The notes under the pieces are model-generated. The model had not been told where the DNA came from. It worked only from the letters and a program-made list of their open reading frames with translations, and made no database searches. From NCBI GenBank assembly GCA_038040445.1, contig JBBPIG010000015.1, positions 92,305 through 156,304 of the forward strand: a stretch of 64,000 nucleotides of DNA, in the 5' to 3' direction. This DNA is from Acidobacteriota bacterium. Lineage in GTDB: Bacteria > Acidobacteriota > Blastocatellia > UBA7656. Positions 1 through 8,533 of the stretch are shown here, one piece after another. Every line of letters begins with the position of its first letter. Within the stretch, counting starts at the first letter, position 1. Both the position numbers and the translations under genes were made by a program.

Positions 1-1
1 G

Positions 2-760
2 AAACCAATCGCGGCGATCTACTCGACGTTCTTGCAGCGCGCGTTCGATCAGATATTTCACGACGTCGTGTTGATGGGACTCGACGTGACGTTCGCGCTC
101 GATCGGGCGGGTGTGGCTGGAGCCGACGGACCGACTCATCACGGGCTGATGGACTTCGCTTATCTGCGGCCGATGCCCGGATTCGTGATCATGGCGCCGA
201 AGGACGAGAACGAGCTTCGGCACATGCTCAAGACAGGAGTCTTGTACGACGGGCCGGCGTCTGTGCGCTATCCGCGCGGCAGCGGCGTCGGCGTGCCGAT
301 GGATGAAAAGATCGAAGCGCTCGAGATCGGGAAGGGCGAGATTCTGCGCGAAGGCTCGGATGTGGCGATCCTCGGGATAGGATCAGAAGTGAGCTACTGC
401 CAGAAGGCCGCCGAGAGACTCGCGTTGGAAGGCATCAACGTAACAGTGGTTAATGCGCGGTTCGTGAAGCCGCTGGACTCGGAGTTGATACTGGCGCTCG
501 CGCGCTCACACGGTTCGATCGTGACTGCCGAAGATCACTATCTGATGGGCGGCTTCGGCAGCGCGGTGATGGAGCTGCTTGAAGAAAACCGCCTGAATGA
601 AGTTCGCATGCTGCGTCTCGGCTTCCCGGACAAGATCATCGAGCATGCCAGCCAGAGCTTGCTGCTTGCGAAGTATGGACTCGACGCGGATGGAATCTAC
701 GCACAGGTGAGAGACTTCGTCGCGAGCAAGTTCAGCTTCGAGCCGGTGTATACACGGTAG
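2..760 (+). CDS. dxs: 1-deoxy-D-xylulose-5-phosphate synthase, C-terminal part (cut by window start)
   Basis: Condenses pyruvate and glyceraldehyde 3-phosphate to DXP, the first step of the MEP isoprenoid pathway, in the cytoplasm with thiamine diphosphate. The frame is open to base 2, so the N-terminal thiamine-binding part lies outside. Visible are the typical YSTFLQRAFDQ segment, the DRAGVAGADGPTHHG motif of the pyrimidine-binding transketolase domain, and the C-terminal transketolase domain with VTAEDHYLMGGFGSAV. About 252 residues of a family usually near 630 are present. The gene ends in an ordinary way with TAG, followed directly by low-complexity repeats. Identification is firm. Confidence 0.95.
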   Translation, partial: KPIAAIYSTFLQRAFDQIFHDVVLMGLDVTFALDRAGVAGADGPTHHGLMDFAYLRPMPGFVIMAPKDENELRHMLKTGVLYDGPASVRYPRGSGVGVPMDEKIEALEIGKGEILREGSDVAILGIGSEVSYCQKAAERLALEGINVTVVNARFVKPLDSELILALARSHGSIVTAEDHYLMGGFGSAVMELLEENRLNEVRMLRLGFPDKIIEHASQSLLLAKYGLDADGIYAQVRDFVASKFSFEPVYTR

Positions 761-800
761 TTCCGGGTTCCGGGTTCAGAGTTCCGGGTTCCAGGTTCGA
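761..800. repeat. Short tandem 'word' repeat after dxs
   Basis: Four imperfect copies of TTCCGGGTTC-like words follow the dxs stop codon. This resembles the other low-complexity word repeats in this window (13195, 33399, 37722, 38484, 55457), but no clear inverted partner is seen here. Confidence 0.6.
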
Positions 801-848
801 AGTCGCAGGCAGCGTGGTCAGTGACCTTTTCTCGGAAAGAGGATAGCG

Positions 849-1205
849 ATGAGCCGACAAGCAATCACGGTTGAGCTTCCCGAAGAGGTCTACAGGCATA
901 TGAAGCGCGCCGCCCAGGGGATGAAGCGTCCCCTCGAACGCGTGCTGGCGAGCATTGTTAAAGGCGCCACGCCATCGCTCGAGAAAGTGCCGGCTCAATA
1001 CCGCTCAGACCTTGAGAGCATGGAAACCCTCGGGGATGAGAAGTTGTGGAAGATTGCCGAGAGTCGAGTGCCAGTGGAACGTCAACGCAGGTTGGAGCGA
1101 CTGTTGGAACATGGTCAGAGCGGTGAACTGACCGAGCGCGAACAACAGACTCTTACTCGGTGCGAAGTACGGCTTAAACCGGATGGGATCTCGACGAGCT
1201 ACTAA
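849..1205 (+). CDS. Ribbon-helix-helix antitoxin-like protein with altered C-terminus
   Basis: 118 residues beginning MSRQAITVELPEEVYRHMKRAA, a pattern typical of a widespread family of small predicted DNA-binding antitoxin-like proteins (beta strand then helices). AAAGAGGAT upstream of the ATG serves as ribosome binding site. In relatives I know, the stretch after LTEREQQTL continues through another helix ending near an RGH motif. Here the last 15 residues look unrelated, and the stop is followed by a CCACGGACTACGGAC word repeat, so the 3' end may have been replaced by repeat DNA. No toxin gene lies next to it. Function is not proven. Confidence 0.6.
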   Translation: MSRQAITVELPEEVYRHMKRAAQGMKRPLERVLASIVKGATPSLEKVPAQYRSDLESMETLGDEKLWKIAESRVPVERQRRLERLLEHGQSGELTEREQQTLTRCEVRLKPDGISTSY

Positions 1206-1227
1206 CCACGGACTACGGACTTCTTCT

Positions 1228-2001
1228 TCACTGAGTCTCGCGTTTCCCTTGCGGCTGAGCATCCTCGAAAATATGTGTCGTGTGCTCGGTGACGCTCGGA
1301 GGCGGCTCGATTGGAGGCTCGTAGCCGATCGGAACAGATTGTCGCTCGACCACGGGCGCGGTGTCCTGCCTGATAAAGGGTTGCGGTTCTTCCAACAACG
1401 GCGGCGGAGTGAAACGAGCCGCAAGCGTCGCCATCGACTCCGCAAAGAACGCCGCGTAGATGATGTGCGCCAGTCCCTTCAGCACCGGCAGCAGCGCAAT
1501 CATCCAGATCATCCTCACTATCGGCTCGAGCCCTTGAACATGGCCCTGCGAGCTTTCCTCTAAGCGCCTGATAAGCCCTTCATCAATCGCAGTCTGGCCA
1601 AGATAGTAGAGAAGCACTCCGAGGCCTGCGCCCCAGAACAGGCTCACCAGGCCATTTCTGAGGTTATGCTGCCACGAGTAGGACATATACTCCTTCGGCT
1701 TTGGTAGGTTTTGGCGGCGCGCTTCTTCACGGGCTTGCTTTCTTATTTCGCGAGTGACTCGATGCCGCTCCCTTGCGTCTCCGCTGCCTGTCCGCCCGCC
1801 GACGGCGACGGCAACGTTGGTCTTCCAGCTCTTGGCGAAGTCCCTTGCATTCTTGGCGAGCTCGTCGACGTTGATCCCGAATGGACCCTGAGGACCATCG
1901 CCGCCGCTGAGCGCGTCATTGATCAATTGAAGGTTAGTCCCACAGGCCTTGCAGAAACGCTGGGCTTCGACTGATTCACTACCGCATTTCGGACAAAACA
2001 T
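1228..2001 (-). CDS. Zinc-ribbon integral membrane protein of unknown function
   Basis: The protein starts MFCPKCGSES and carries a second FCKACG knuckle, giving a CxxC-CxxC zinc ribbon in the first 25 residues. A charged middle part follows, then two hydrophobic segments, around NGLVSLFWGAGLGVLLYYLG and MIWMIALLPVLKGLAHIIYA, and a proline- and acid-rich tail. I chose the ATG at 2001 because GGGAGGCG lies just upstream; the frame extends 10 residues further but without a binding site. Such zinc-ribbon plus membrane proteins are frequent in Acidobacteriota. I cannot assign a role. Confidence 0.75.
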   Translation of the reverse strand: MFCPKCGSESVEAQRFCKACGTNLQLINDALSGGDGPQGPFGINVDELAKNARDFAKSWKTNVAVAVGGRTGSGDARERHRVTREIRKQAREEARRQNLPKPKEYMSYSWQHNLRNGLVSLFWGAGLGVLLYYLGQTAIDEGLIRRLEESSQGHVQGLEPIVRMIWMIALLPVLKGLAHIIYAAFFAESMATLAARFTPPPLLEEPQPFIRQDTAPVVERQSVPIGYEPPIEPPPSVTEHTTHIFEDAQPQGKRETQ

Positions 2002-2177
2002 CTTCGCCTCCCATCGACGGCTGGTTCCCAAGCCGAAAGCTTACCCACAACCAAAAAGCTTGTCACTACCTTAACTGCTGAATTCGAAGTGTGCACGCTG
2101 CCGTTGCGCCTTCTCTCATACGCCAACCATAGCGCGATAGTTTTGAACTCGGATAAGCTATTCACTGAGGGGTCAGG

Positions 2178-3419
2178 TTGATTAACCTTAACGCAACGCA
2201 ACGCCAGACCATCCGTGCGCTTTCAGCATTCATTGTGCTGTCAGCGATCCCCTGCGTGGGCTGCAACCGCGCCGCGGTGACCCCGCCCCCGGCGGTTGCC
2301 GAAACTGTCGATCCGTGGAAAGCAGCAGCCGGTAAGATCGAACAAGATCGTGGGGAACCGGTTGGCAGAAATGCTACAGTCGAAGTCCCGGAACAACTCG
2401 AGCATTACGTCGATCGTCGTCGCTTTCTGGCTGTGCAAGCTGCAGACTTCCGGGCGCGCGTCGATGCCATCTGTCGTGACTTCGCGGACCTCGTGCCGTT
2501 GATCCAGCGCGGCGAGATCGTCGAGATAAAGCCTCTGGGTTCGGACTACATTCTGTACGGCGTAGGCTATCGTGTCAGCGGCGAACCGTTCGCGCACTAC
2601 GATAGCGGGACGAGGCAAGACATCCCGCTCCAGGCAACCGAAGAAGGCTTTAGGGCGGAAGTCCAGCAAGCGCTGAGTGACGTCAAAGAAAAAGCCGCCA
2701 GGCTTTCCTATCTCGAAGCCGCGTGGCGGCGCGTGCCCAGGCGTGATCGCGCTCGCCGAGCCACGCTGTCGACCGAGCTTGCGCTGACTCGCAAAGCATT
2801 CAACTCGACAAGAGCGAGGAGCAAAATGTTGGCAGCCTTCTACGCCGATGCCGGGCGGCGCAAGGCTATCCTGGCGGAATATCAAACGCTCTCGGACGTT
2901 GCCCGTGACTTCGAGGGTGAGGCATACGATTTGAACGATGCGGATGCGCGGCGCCGTTTGAAGACCCGTCTTCTCAGCTTCATTCGACCGGAAGCGCGTG
3001 ATCTGCTCTCTAAGATCGCTCACGCCTACAAAGAGAAGTTCGACCGCCCGCTGCCCGTCTCTTCGCTGCTGCGTCCGGTTCAGTACCAGCACGAACTCGC
3101 GGGGACTAACGCGAACGCCGCGCGGGGTGCTACGCCTCCCCACTCGACCGGTTTGGCATTCGATCTGTATTACAAGTATATGAGTGCAGCCGAGCAGGAG
3201 TTCTTGATGTCGTTCATCGCACATCTGGAAGACGAGGGACGCGTCGAAGCGCTCCGCGAGGCGCGAGATAACATTCACGTGTATGTCTTTGGGAGTGGAC
3301 GGCGGCCGGATGAGAAGCTCATCGCTCGTTTGATCGCGGAAAAAGGATCGCGCAATCCTGGCAAGAAATCACGAGCCGCCTCGCTGCGAGAAGGAACGAG
3401 TCGAAAGCGTGGGCGGTGA
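2178..3419 (+). CDS. DUF5715-like secreted protein with M15-peptidase-like motif
   Basis: 413 residues with an N-terminal export signal ending near IPCVGC, where a cysteine could be lipidated, although the lipobox is not ideal. The middle (about 90-280) is charged and helical. The C-terminal third has TPPHSTGLAFDLYY, matching the HxxGxAxD metal motif of M15/VanY-type D,D-carboxypeptidases, followed about 60 residues later by NIHVYVFG, a possible further ligand. Bacterial proteins with this arrangement are, to my knowledge, called DUF5715. A cell-wall peptidase or peptidoglycan-binding role is inferred. Length and start (ATT-rich region, ATG preceding INLNAT replaced by TTG at 2178) are moderately certain. 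Confidence 0.6.
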   Translation: MINLNATQRQTIRALSAFIVLSAIPCVGCNRAAVTPPPAVAETVDPWKAAAGKIEQDRGEPVGRNATVEVPEQLEHYVDRRRFLAVQAADFRARVDAICRDFADLVPLIQRGEIVEIKPLGSDYILYGVGYRVSGEPFAHYDSGTRQDIPLQATEEGFRAEVQQALSDVKEKAARLSYLEAAWRRVPRRDRARRATLSTELALTRKAFNSTRARSKMLAAFYADAGRRKAILAEYQTLSDVARDFEGEAYDLNDADARRRLKTRLLSFIRPEARDLLSKIAHAYKEKFDRPLPVSSLLRPVQYQHELAGTNANAARGATPPHSTGLAFDLYYKYMSAAEQEFLMSFIAHLEDEGRVEALREARDNIHVYVFGSGRRPDEKLIARLIAEKGSRNPGKKSRAASLREGTSRKRGR

Positions 3420-3433
3420 GGACACAAATTAGA

Positions 3434-4231
3434 ATGGCAAAGGAGCGTGCAGACAAGGTCTTAGTCGAGCGGGGACTCGTCGAGAGCCGAACGCGCGCGC
3501 AAGCGTTGATCCTCGCGGGCCAGGTGCTTGTTCGAGAACAGCGCGTCGATAAGCCCGGCCAGTTGATCGATACGGATGCGGAGATTCGAATCAAAGGCGA
3601 GACTCTTCGATATGCCGGGCGGGGAGGATTGAAACTCGAAGCAGCGCTTCGCGAGTTCAACATCGACGCTGCCGGAAAGAATTGTATCGACGTGGGAGCC
3701 TCGACCGGCGGATTCACCGACTGCTTGCTTCAACACGAAGCTGCGCGCGTGTGGGCCGTGGACGTAGGGCACAATCAGCTTGTGTGGCGCTTGCGTCAGG
3801 ACCCGCGGGTGGTCGTGCTGGAAGGCGTGAACGCGCGCAACCTGAATCCCGGGCAGTTCCCTGTTAGTTTCGATCTCGCGACGGTCGATGTGTCGTTTAT
3901 CTCGCTCACGAAAATACTTCCGGCAATGCGACCGTGTCTCGACGAAAAGGCAGACTGCGTCGCGCTGATCAAACCCCAGTTTGAAGTCGGCAAAGGTGAG
4001 GTCGGACGCGGCGGAATAGTCACCGATCCCGCGAAGCACAGACGGGTGCTGCGCGAGATTAACGAAGCCGCGCTCGAGGCCGGCTTTCGTCCTATAAGCT
4101 TGATTCAATCTCCGATACTCGGCGCGGAAGGCAACCGCGAGTTCCTGATTCATCTAAAGTGTTCGACGGTCGATGCGCAGGTGACGTTAGAGGTTGAACA
4201 GCGAATCCTCGATCTAACCCCGCTTGTGTGA
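3434..4231 (+). CDS. tlyA: TlyA-family rRNA 2'-O-methyltransferase (hemolysin A-like)
   Basis: Predicted S-adenosylmethionine-dependent methyltransferase that modifies ribose 2'-O of rRNA cytidines; 'hemolysin' is the historical name. The N-terminal S4 RNA-binding domain is ERADKVLVERGLVESRTRAQ..., about residues 3-60. The methyltransferase motif DVGASTGGFTDCLL follows near residue 85, with LIKPQFEVGKGEVGRGG further on, characteristic of the family. The frame opens at a GTG overlapping the previous stop, but the ATG at 3434 gives the usual MAKERADKVL start, so I use it. Length (265 aa) is normal. Ends 14 bp before a large palindromic element. Confidence 0.9.
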   Translation: MAKERADKVLVERGLVESRTRAQALILAGQVLVREQRVDKPGQLIDTDAEIRIKGETLRYAGRGGLKLEAALREFNIDAAGKNCIDVGASTGGFTDCLLQHEAARVWAVDVGHNQLVWRLRQDPRVVVLEGVNARNLNPGQFPVSFDLATVDVSFISLTKILPAMRPCLDEKADCVALIKPQFEVGKGEVGRGGIVTDPAKHRRVLREINEAALEAGFRPISLIQSPILGAEGNREFLIHLKCSTVDAQVTLEVEQRILDLTPLV

Positions 4232-4244
4232 GAAGCAATCTTGG

Positions 4245-4454
4245 GTAGTGTTCTAATCTTGTGTTGGTCGATCGACTAGGACACGATCGGGCGACCGCGT
4301 ATTTGGACTGCGGTGGCGTTTTTGCGTTGCCGCCGCTTTTTGTTACCGCCCATGAAACGACAGAAAGCGGTGGCAACGCAAAGACGCCACCGCAGTCCAA
4401 ATACGCCCTCGCTTGAGAGTGTCCTAGTCGACCAACTCAAGATTAGGACACTAC
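4245..4454. repeat. REPIN/MITE-like foldback element, family A (complete copy)
   Basis: About 210 bp that fold back almost completely. The outer arms read GTAGTGTTCTAATCTTG and CAAGATTAGGACACTAC; the inner arms (GCGTATTTGGACTGCGG and its complement) match through about 4340/4365. Each outer arm is itself a hairpin: GTGTTCTA(4248)...TAGGACAC(4277) and GTGTCCTA(4419)...TAGGACAC(4444). The GTGT...ACAC ends are flanked by TA on both sides, as with TA-target mobile elements. The left arm has four extra bases (ATCG at 4271) compared with the right arm. A second copy begins at 63945. No coding potential. Confidence 0.85.
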
Positions 4455-4501
4455 GCGTCTTGCTGACCACCAGGGGCTGTCTTAGAATCTGCAAGTAACA
4501 G

Positions 4502-5830
4502 ATGCGTACCACCTTCACCTACCTCATAGGTCCCCAAAAGGGAAAATGTGCAGACTTCACCGCCGGCAGAATCTCGGTCGGGCGCGCCGCGGATAACATG
4601 CTCTGCTTAGGCGACGGCGAGCGGCGCGTTTCGTCACATCACGCCGAAGTTATCCAGCGCGGAGGTCAGTTTGTGCTGCGCGACCTCGGCTCGACCAATG
4701 GAACGTCGATCAACGGCCGCCGCGTGGTAGTCAGCGAGTTGGAGCATGACGACTTACTCGAATTCGGCGCCGGCGGCCCGCTGTTGCGATTCGAGATTGA
4801 CCGCGAGATTGATCGCGATACGGGGCAAGATCAGGTTGAGACGATTAGCGCGCCACTACCGGCCCACGATCGTGATTTATCGGTTACTCCCGACAGCGCG
4901 CCAAATACTCGCGCGGTCGGCATCTTGAAGAGCAACGCCGCGCTCATCGTAGCTCTGGTAGCCGCTATGCTGGCGGGCGGCGTAGGCGGAATAGTCGCAT
5001 CCTCCCGGCTTCGCGCTTCCGACCCGGAGCCGATGAGCTTCGCGGAAGTCGCCGAACTCAATAGCCCTGCGGTTGTTTTCATTAGAGCGGAGTTCGAGCT
5101 GCTTGATTCGAGTGGCCGGGTAACGACGACTGAAGCGCGGACCGGGTCAGGGTTCATCGTCTCGGAGAGCGGATTAATTGTCACAAATCGCCATCTGGTT
5201 CGCGACTGGGAATATAACGCGCTGCCGCCGGGAACGACCGGCCGGATCACCAGGATCGAGGCGATCCTCCCGCATCAGAAGGTCGAAGACGCGATGCCGG
5301 CAGAGGTCTACAAGCTTGGACCGGACAGCAGCGTGGACGTGGCGATTCTAAAGATCAGGTTCCCCAACCCTTCGGTTGTGCGCGGCATTGAACCCGATAT
5401 CAGCCACACAAATCCAGGCGACGAAGTTGTCGTTATCGGGTATCCTCTTGGGCTGGACTTGTTGCAATGGACTAAGGACAGCACGGTTGATCCGTCGATT
5501 TCAACAGGTATCGTGAGCCGCGTGGGGCACGATTTCATTCAACTCAGTCTGCGCGCTTATCACGGCAACAGTGGAGGGCCGGTGCTCAATCGGAGGGGAG
5601 AAGTGATCGGTATTCTGACCGGGAACATCGGCAGCGCGCAGGACATCGCGCTGTGCCTCCCAATAAGCTCCGCGCTCACGCTTGTGAGAAACCTGGGAGC
5701 GCAGGCATCCCTGCCTGCCTCTCTTAGCAGACTTGGCTATTTTCTTTCTCACGCAACGGCAAGCAGGCAGGGATGCCTGCGCTCCCAGGTCAGAATCGAG
5801 ATTGCGCAGCGCTCCGGAGCAATGAAATGA
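4502..5830 (+). CDS. FHA-domain membrane-anchored trypsin-like (HtrA/DegP-type) serine protease
   Basis: N-terminal forkhead-associated domain (about 1-100: [24 protein letters not shown]), which binds phosphothreonine, then a single membrane helix (about 144-166) and a trypsin-fold protease. The triad is visible: His231 in TNRHLV, Asp279 in SSVDVAIL and Ser357 in GNSGGPV. No PDZ domain is seen. It likely sits in the cytoplasmic membrane with the FHA part inside and the protease outside, as a phospho-signal-controlled protease (inference). The last 45 residues are translation of a REPIN element (5691-5790). The stop overlaps the ppk1 start (ATGA), so the two are translationally coupled. Confidence 0.85.
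   Translation: MRTTFTYLIGPQKGKCADFTAGRISVGRAADNMLCLGDGERRVSSHHAEVIQRGGQFVLRDLGSTNGTSINGRRVVVSELEHDDLLEFGAGGPLLRFEIDREIDRDTGQDQVETISAPLPAHDRDLSVTPDSAPNTRAVGILKSNAALIVALVAAMLAGGVGGIVASSRLRASDPEPMSFAEVAELNSPAVVFIRAEFELLDSSGRVTTTEARTGSGFIVSESGLIVTNRHLVRDWEYNALPPGTTGRITRIEAILPHQKVEDAMPAEVYKLGPDSSVDVAILKIRFPNPSVVRGIEPDISHTNPGDEVVVIGYPLGLDLLQWTKDSTVDPSISTGIVSRVGHDFIQLSLRAYHGNSGGPVLNRRGEVIGILTGNIGSAQDIALCLPISSALTLVRNLGAQASLPASLSRLGYFLSHATASRQGCLRSQVRIEIAQRSGAMK
5691..5790. repeat. REPIN-like palindromic element, family B, inside a coding 3' end
   Basis: Perfect 28 bp inverted repeat: 5691-5718 (ACCTGGGAGCGCAGGCATCC...) and 5763-5790, separated by 44 bp. Each arm contains a smaller hairpin, GCAGGCA-TCCC-TGCCTGC. 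The element is translated as the C-terminal tail of the FHA-protease and ends 36 bp before the ppk1 start. Confidence 0.9.
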
Positions 5831-7965
5831 CAGACGCAATGAACCCGGATAAGACGGACGAGAGGGGCGGACGACATCCGGTTACGCTTCCGCCGACGCT
5901 TTTTCTCTCGCGCAAGCTGCTGTTCAACCGCGAGGCGAGCTGGCTTGAGTTCAATCGCCGCGTGCTTGAAGAGGCGATCGACAAGTCGCAGCCGCTGCTC
6001 GAACGCGTAAAGTTCATGTCGATCTTCTCCGCAAACCTCGACGAGTTCTTCATGATCCGCGTGTCCGGACTGAAGGAGCAGGTCGATGAAGGTGTCACCG
6101 ATCTGTCGCTCGACGGCATGACGCCGGCGGCTCAGCTCAAACTGATCAACGAGCGATTGCGCCCGATGCTGGCCGAGCAGGTTCGCTGCTTCAAGGAGGA
6201 ACTGCTTCCCGAGTTTTCTTCAAACGGCATCGTGCTTACCTCCTACCGCGCACTGTCGGATCGCGAGCGACGCATGCTCGGCACATATTTCATGGAGAAC
6301 GTATTCCCCGTGCTCACCCCGCAAGCAGTCGATCCGAGTCACCCCTTCCCTTATATCTCGAACCTCAGTCTCAACCTCGGGGTTATGATCGAACCGAACG
6401 GCGACGCGGACTCGACCGCGAGCACTTCGGCGCCACGCTTCGCGCGGGTTAAGGTGCCGCCTCTCGTCCCGCGGGTTGTGCAGGTTGGTGATGAATCGAG
6501 CAATGAGTTCATCCTGCTCGAGGAACTCATTGCGGCCAACGTCGAGATGCTGTTCCCGGGAATGCGTGCAAGCGAGCTGCACGCCTTCAGGGTGACGCGC
6601 GATGCCGATCTTGAAATCCGTGAAGACGAAGCGAATGACCTTCTGCAAGCCATCGAGCGCGAGTTACGCAAACGGCGATTCGGTACGGCGGTAAGGCTCG
6701 AGGTCGCCGCCACGATGCCCGGCGAGATGGTCCGATATCTGGCAAGCTCGCTGCGGTTGAATGCCGATGATGTTTACACGATCGACGGGCCGCTCAACAT
6801 GCCCGACTTGATGGCGCTCTACAAACTCGATCAGCCGGGACTAAAGGATAAGGCGTTCAGCGCTCCGTTGTCCGCTGCCTTCAGAACGGACGAGTCCATC
6901 TTTGACGTGATCAGGCGCCAGGACGTGCTCGTGCATCATCCATACAACTCTTTTTCGTCGGTCGTCGATTTCATCAACAGCGCCGCGAACGATCCAGCGG
7001 TCCAAGCCATCAAGATGACGTTGTACCGCACCGGAAGCGACTCGCCGGTCGTTCGAGCCTTGATGGAAGCGAGCGAAAAGGGCAAGCAAGTGGCGGTGCT
7101 CGTGGAGCTGAAGGCTCGTTTCGATGAAGAGAGCAACATCGAGTGGGCGAGGAGGCTCGAGCGCGCAGGCGTTCACGTTGTATACGGGCTGATCGGATTG
7201 AAGACCCACTGCAAGCTGGCGCTGGTTGTGCGCCGCGAAGCTGACTCGCTTCGGCGATACGTGCACGTAGGAACGGGCAACTACAATCCGGCGACCGCTC
7301 GAATCTACACCGACCTCGGCCTGTTCACCGCTGACGAAAAGATCGGCGCGGACGCAAGTGAACTGTTCAACTATCTGACTGGCTTCTCGAAGCAGACTGA
7401 GTATCGCCGCTTGCTTGTTGCGCCGGTGAACTTGCGCGAGCGGGTGACCGCCCTGATCGAACGAGAGATCGAGCATCACAAGAATGGACGACCCGCGCGC
7501 ATCATCGCCAAGATCAACAGTCTGACGGATACCAAGCTGGTTCGCACTCTCTACGAAGCATCGCAGGCCGGCGTGCCCATCGATCTGTTGGTCCGCGGGG
7601 TTTGCGCGCTGAGGCCGGGCGTTCCAGGGCTCTCGGATACGATCACTGTCACGAGCGTCGTCGGCCGGTTTCTGGAGCACAGCCGAGTCTTCTACTTTCT
7701 GAACGGTGGCGAAGACGACATCTACATTGGCAGCGCGGATTGGATGCAGCGGAATCTCGATCGGCGCGTCGAGCTGCTCGCGCCAATCGAAGATCCGCGA
7801 TTGAGGAAGCATCTGAAGGAAGAAGTGCTCGACGTGTGCTTGCGGGACAACGTCAAGGCGCGGCGCCTTCAGCCGGATGGAAGCTATGAGCGAGTACGGG
7901 CGGCTGAAGGTGAAGAGACGGTCGACTCGCAGAATCACTTCATCAGTTACTACGGCTCTGTTTAG
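5827..7965 (+). CDS. ppk1: Polyphosphate kinase 1
   Basis: Polymerises the gamma-phosphate of ATP into inorganic polyphosphate. Domains in order: N-terminal four-helix domain ([17 protein letters not shown]), head domain, and two phospholipase-D-like C-terminal domains. The predicted phosphohistidine is His461 in LKTHCKL, followed by [17 protein letters not shown] and RVELLAP are also family landmarks. The ATG at 5827 has GGAG eight bases upstream and overlaps the upstream stop as ATGA; an earlier GTG would begin inside the repeat. 712 residues is the usual length. Coupling to an FHA-protease suggests joint regulation of phosphate or stress functions (inference). Confidence 0.95.
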   Translation: MTDAMNPDKTDERGGRHPVTLPPTLFLSRKLLFNREASWLEFNRRVLEEAIDKSQPLLERVKFMSIFSANLDEFFMIRVSGLKEQVDEGVTDLSLDGMTPAAQLKLINERLRPMLAEQVRCFKEELLPEFSSNGIVLTSYRALSDRERRMLGTYFMENVFPVLTPQAVDPSHPFPYISNLSLNLGVMIEPNGDADSTASTSAPRFARVKVPPLVPRVVQVGDESSNEFILLEELIAANVEMLFPGMRASELHAFRVTRDADLEIREDEANDLLQAIERELRKRRFGTAVRLEVAATMPGEMVRYLASSLRLNADDVYTIDGPLNMPDLMALYKLDQPGLKDKAFSAPLSAAFRTDESIFDVIRRQDVLVHHPYNSFSSVVDFINSAANDPAVQAIKMTLYRTGSDSPVVRALMEASEKGKQVAVLVELKARFDEESNIEWARRLERAGVHVVYGLIGLKTHCKLALVVRREADSLRRYVHVGTGNYNPATARIYTDLGLFTADEKIGADASELFNYLTGFSKQTEYRRLLVAPVNLRERVTALIEREIEHHKNGRPARIIAKINSLTDTKLVRTLYEASQAGVPIDLLVRGVCALRPGVPGLSDTITVTSVVGRFLEHSRVFYFLNGGEDDIYIGSADWMQRNLDRRVELLAPIEDPRLRKHLKEEVLDVCLRDNVKARRLQPDGSYERVRAAEGEETVDSQNHFISYYGSV

Positions 7966-8017
7966 CCGCGCGGCTAATCTTCCCGCCGCGGCCATGCGAA
8001 GCAAAGGAGTCGATATC

Positions 8018-8512
8018 GTGAAAACAACTATCCCGAGAAGAACGTCACCTTTCCTGTCAGTGGTGGTTATGCTGGTTGTAGCTGCGGCCGCGCCGGCTGC
8101 GATCCTGCAAGAGAAAAACCCACTAGTAGGTACGTGGAACGCCAACCTCTCGAAATCGAAGCGCCATCCGAATCATCTCTTCAAAAGCGCCACGTTTCGC
8201 TTCACGATTTCCGATGATGTTGTGACGCTCAGCTATACCGGCGTAAACATGTCCGGGGTGGAAGAAAAAGGTACAACCACGTTCCATCCGGACGGCAAGG
8301 AACACCCGCTTGCAGGAATGGCCGGCGCTGTAGAGGTTTCGAGATGGGTGGGTGCGCACATTCTAGAAACCGTGGCCCGGCAAGACGGAAAAGCGATCGG
8401 TCAAAGCACTTTTGAAGTCTCGAGCGACGGGAAAACGCTGACTGCAAATGTGAAGGGAACCGATGCAGGCGGAGCATGGTTCGAGCAGGTCATCGTGTGT
8501 GACCGCGAGTAA
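8018..8512 (+). CDS. Secreted small beta-rich protein of unknown function
   Basis: 164 residues starting at a GTG that is preceded by AAAGGAG at ideal distance. The signal peptide runs through FLSVVVMLVVAAAAPAA, so the product is exported. The mature part has alternating strands (LVGTWNANLSKSK, FRFTISDDVVTLSYTGV, STFEVSSDGKTLTANVKGTD), a pattern seen in lipocalin-like or DUF-type secreted proteins of Acidobacteriota. No catalytic motif is recognised. The frame is open upstream into the ppk1 end, but that part is out of frame with ppk1 and has no binding site. Confidence 0.65.
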   Translation: MKTTIPRRTSPFLSVVVMLVVAAAAPAAILQEKNPLVGTWNANLSKSKRHPNHLFKSATFRFTISDDVVTLSYTGVNMSGVEEKGTTTFHPDGKEHPLAGMAGAVEVSRWVGAHILETVARQDGKAIGQSTFEVSSDGKTLTANVKGTDAGGAWFEQVIVCDRE

Positions 8513-8533
8513 CGCGCGAATCAAAGACCATTC

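Noticed and set aside
4313..4498. Open frame within the foldback element
   Set aside because: Lies wholly in the palindrome; arginine-rich translation of hairpin DNA, not a protein.
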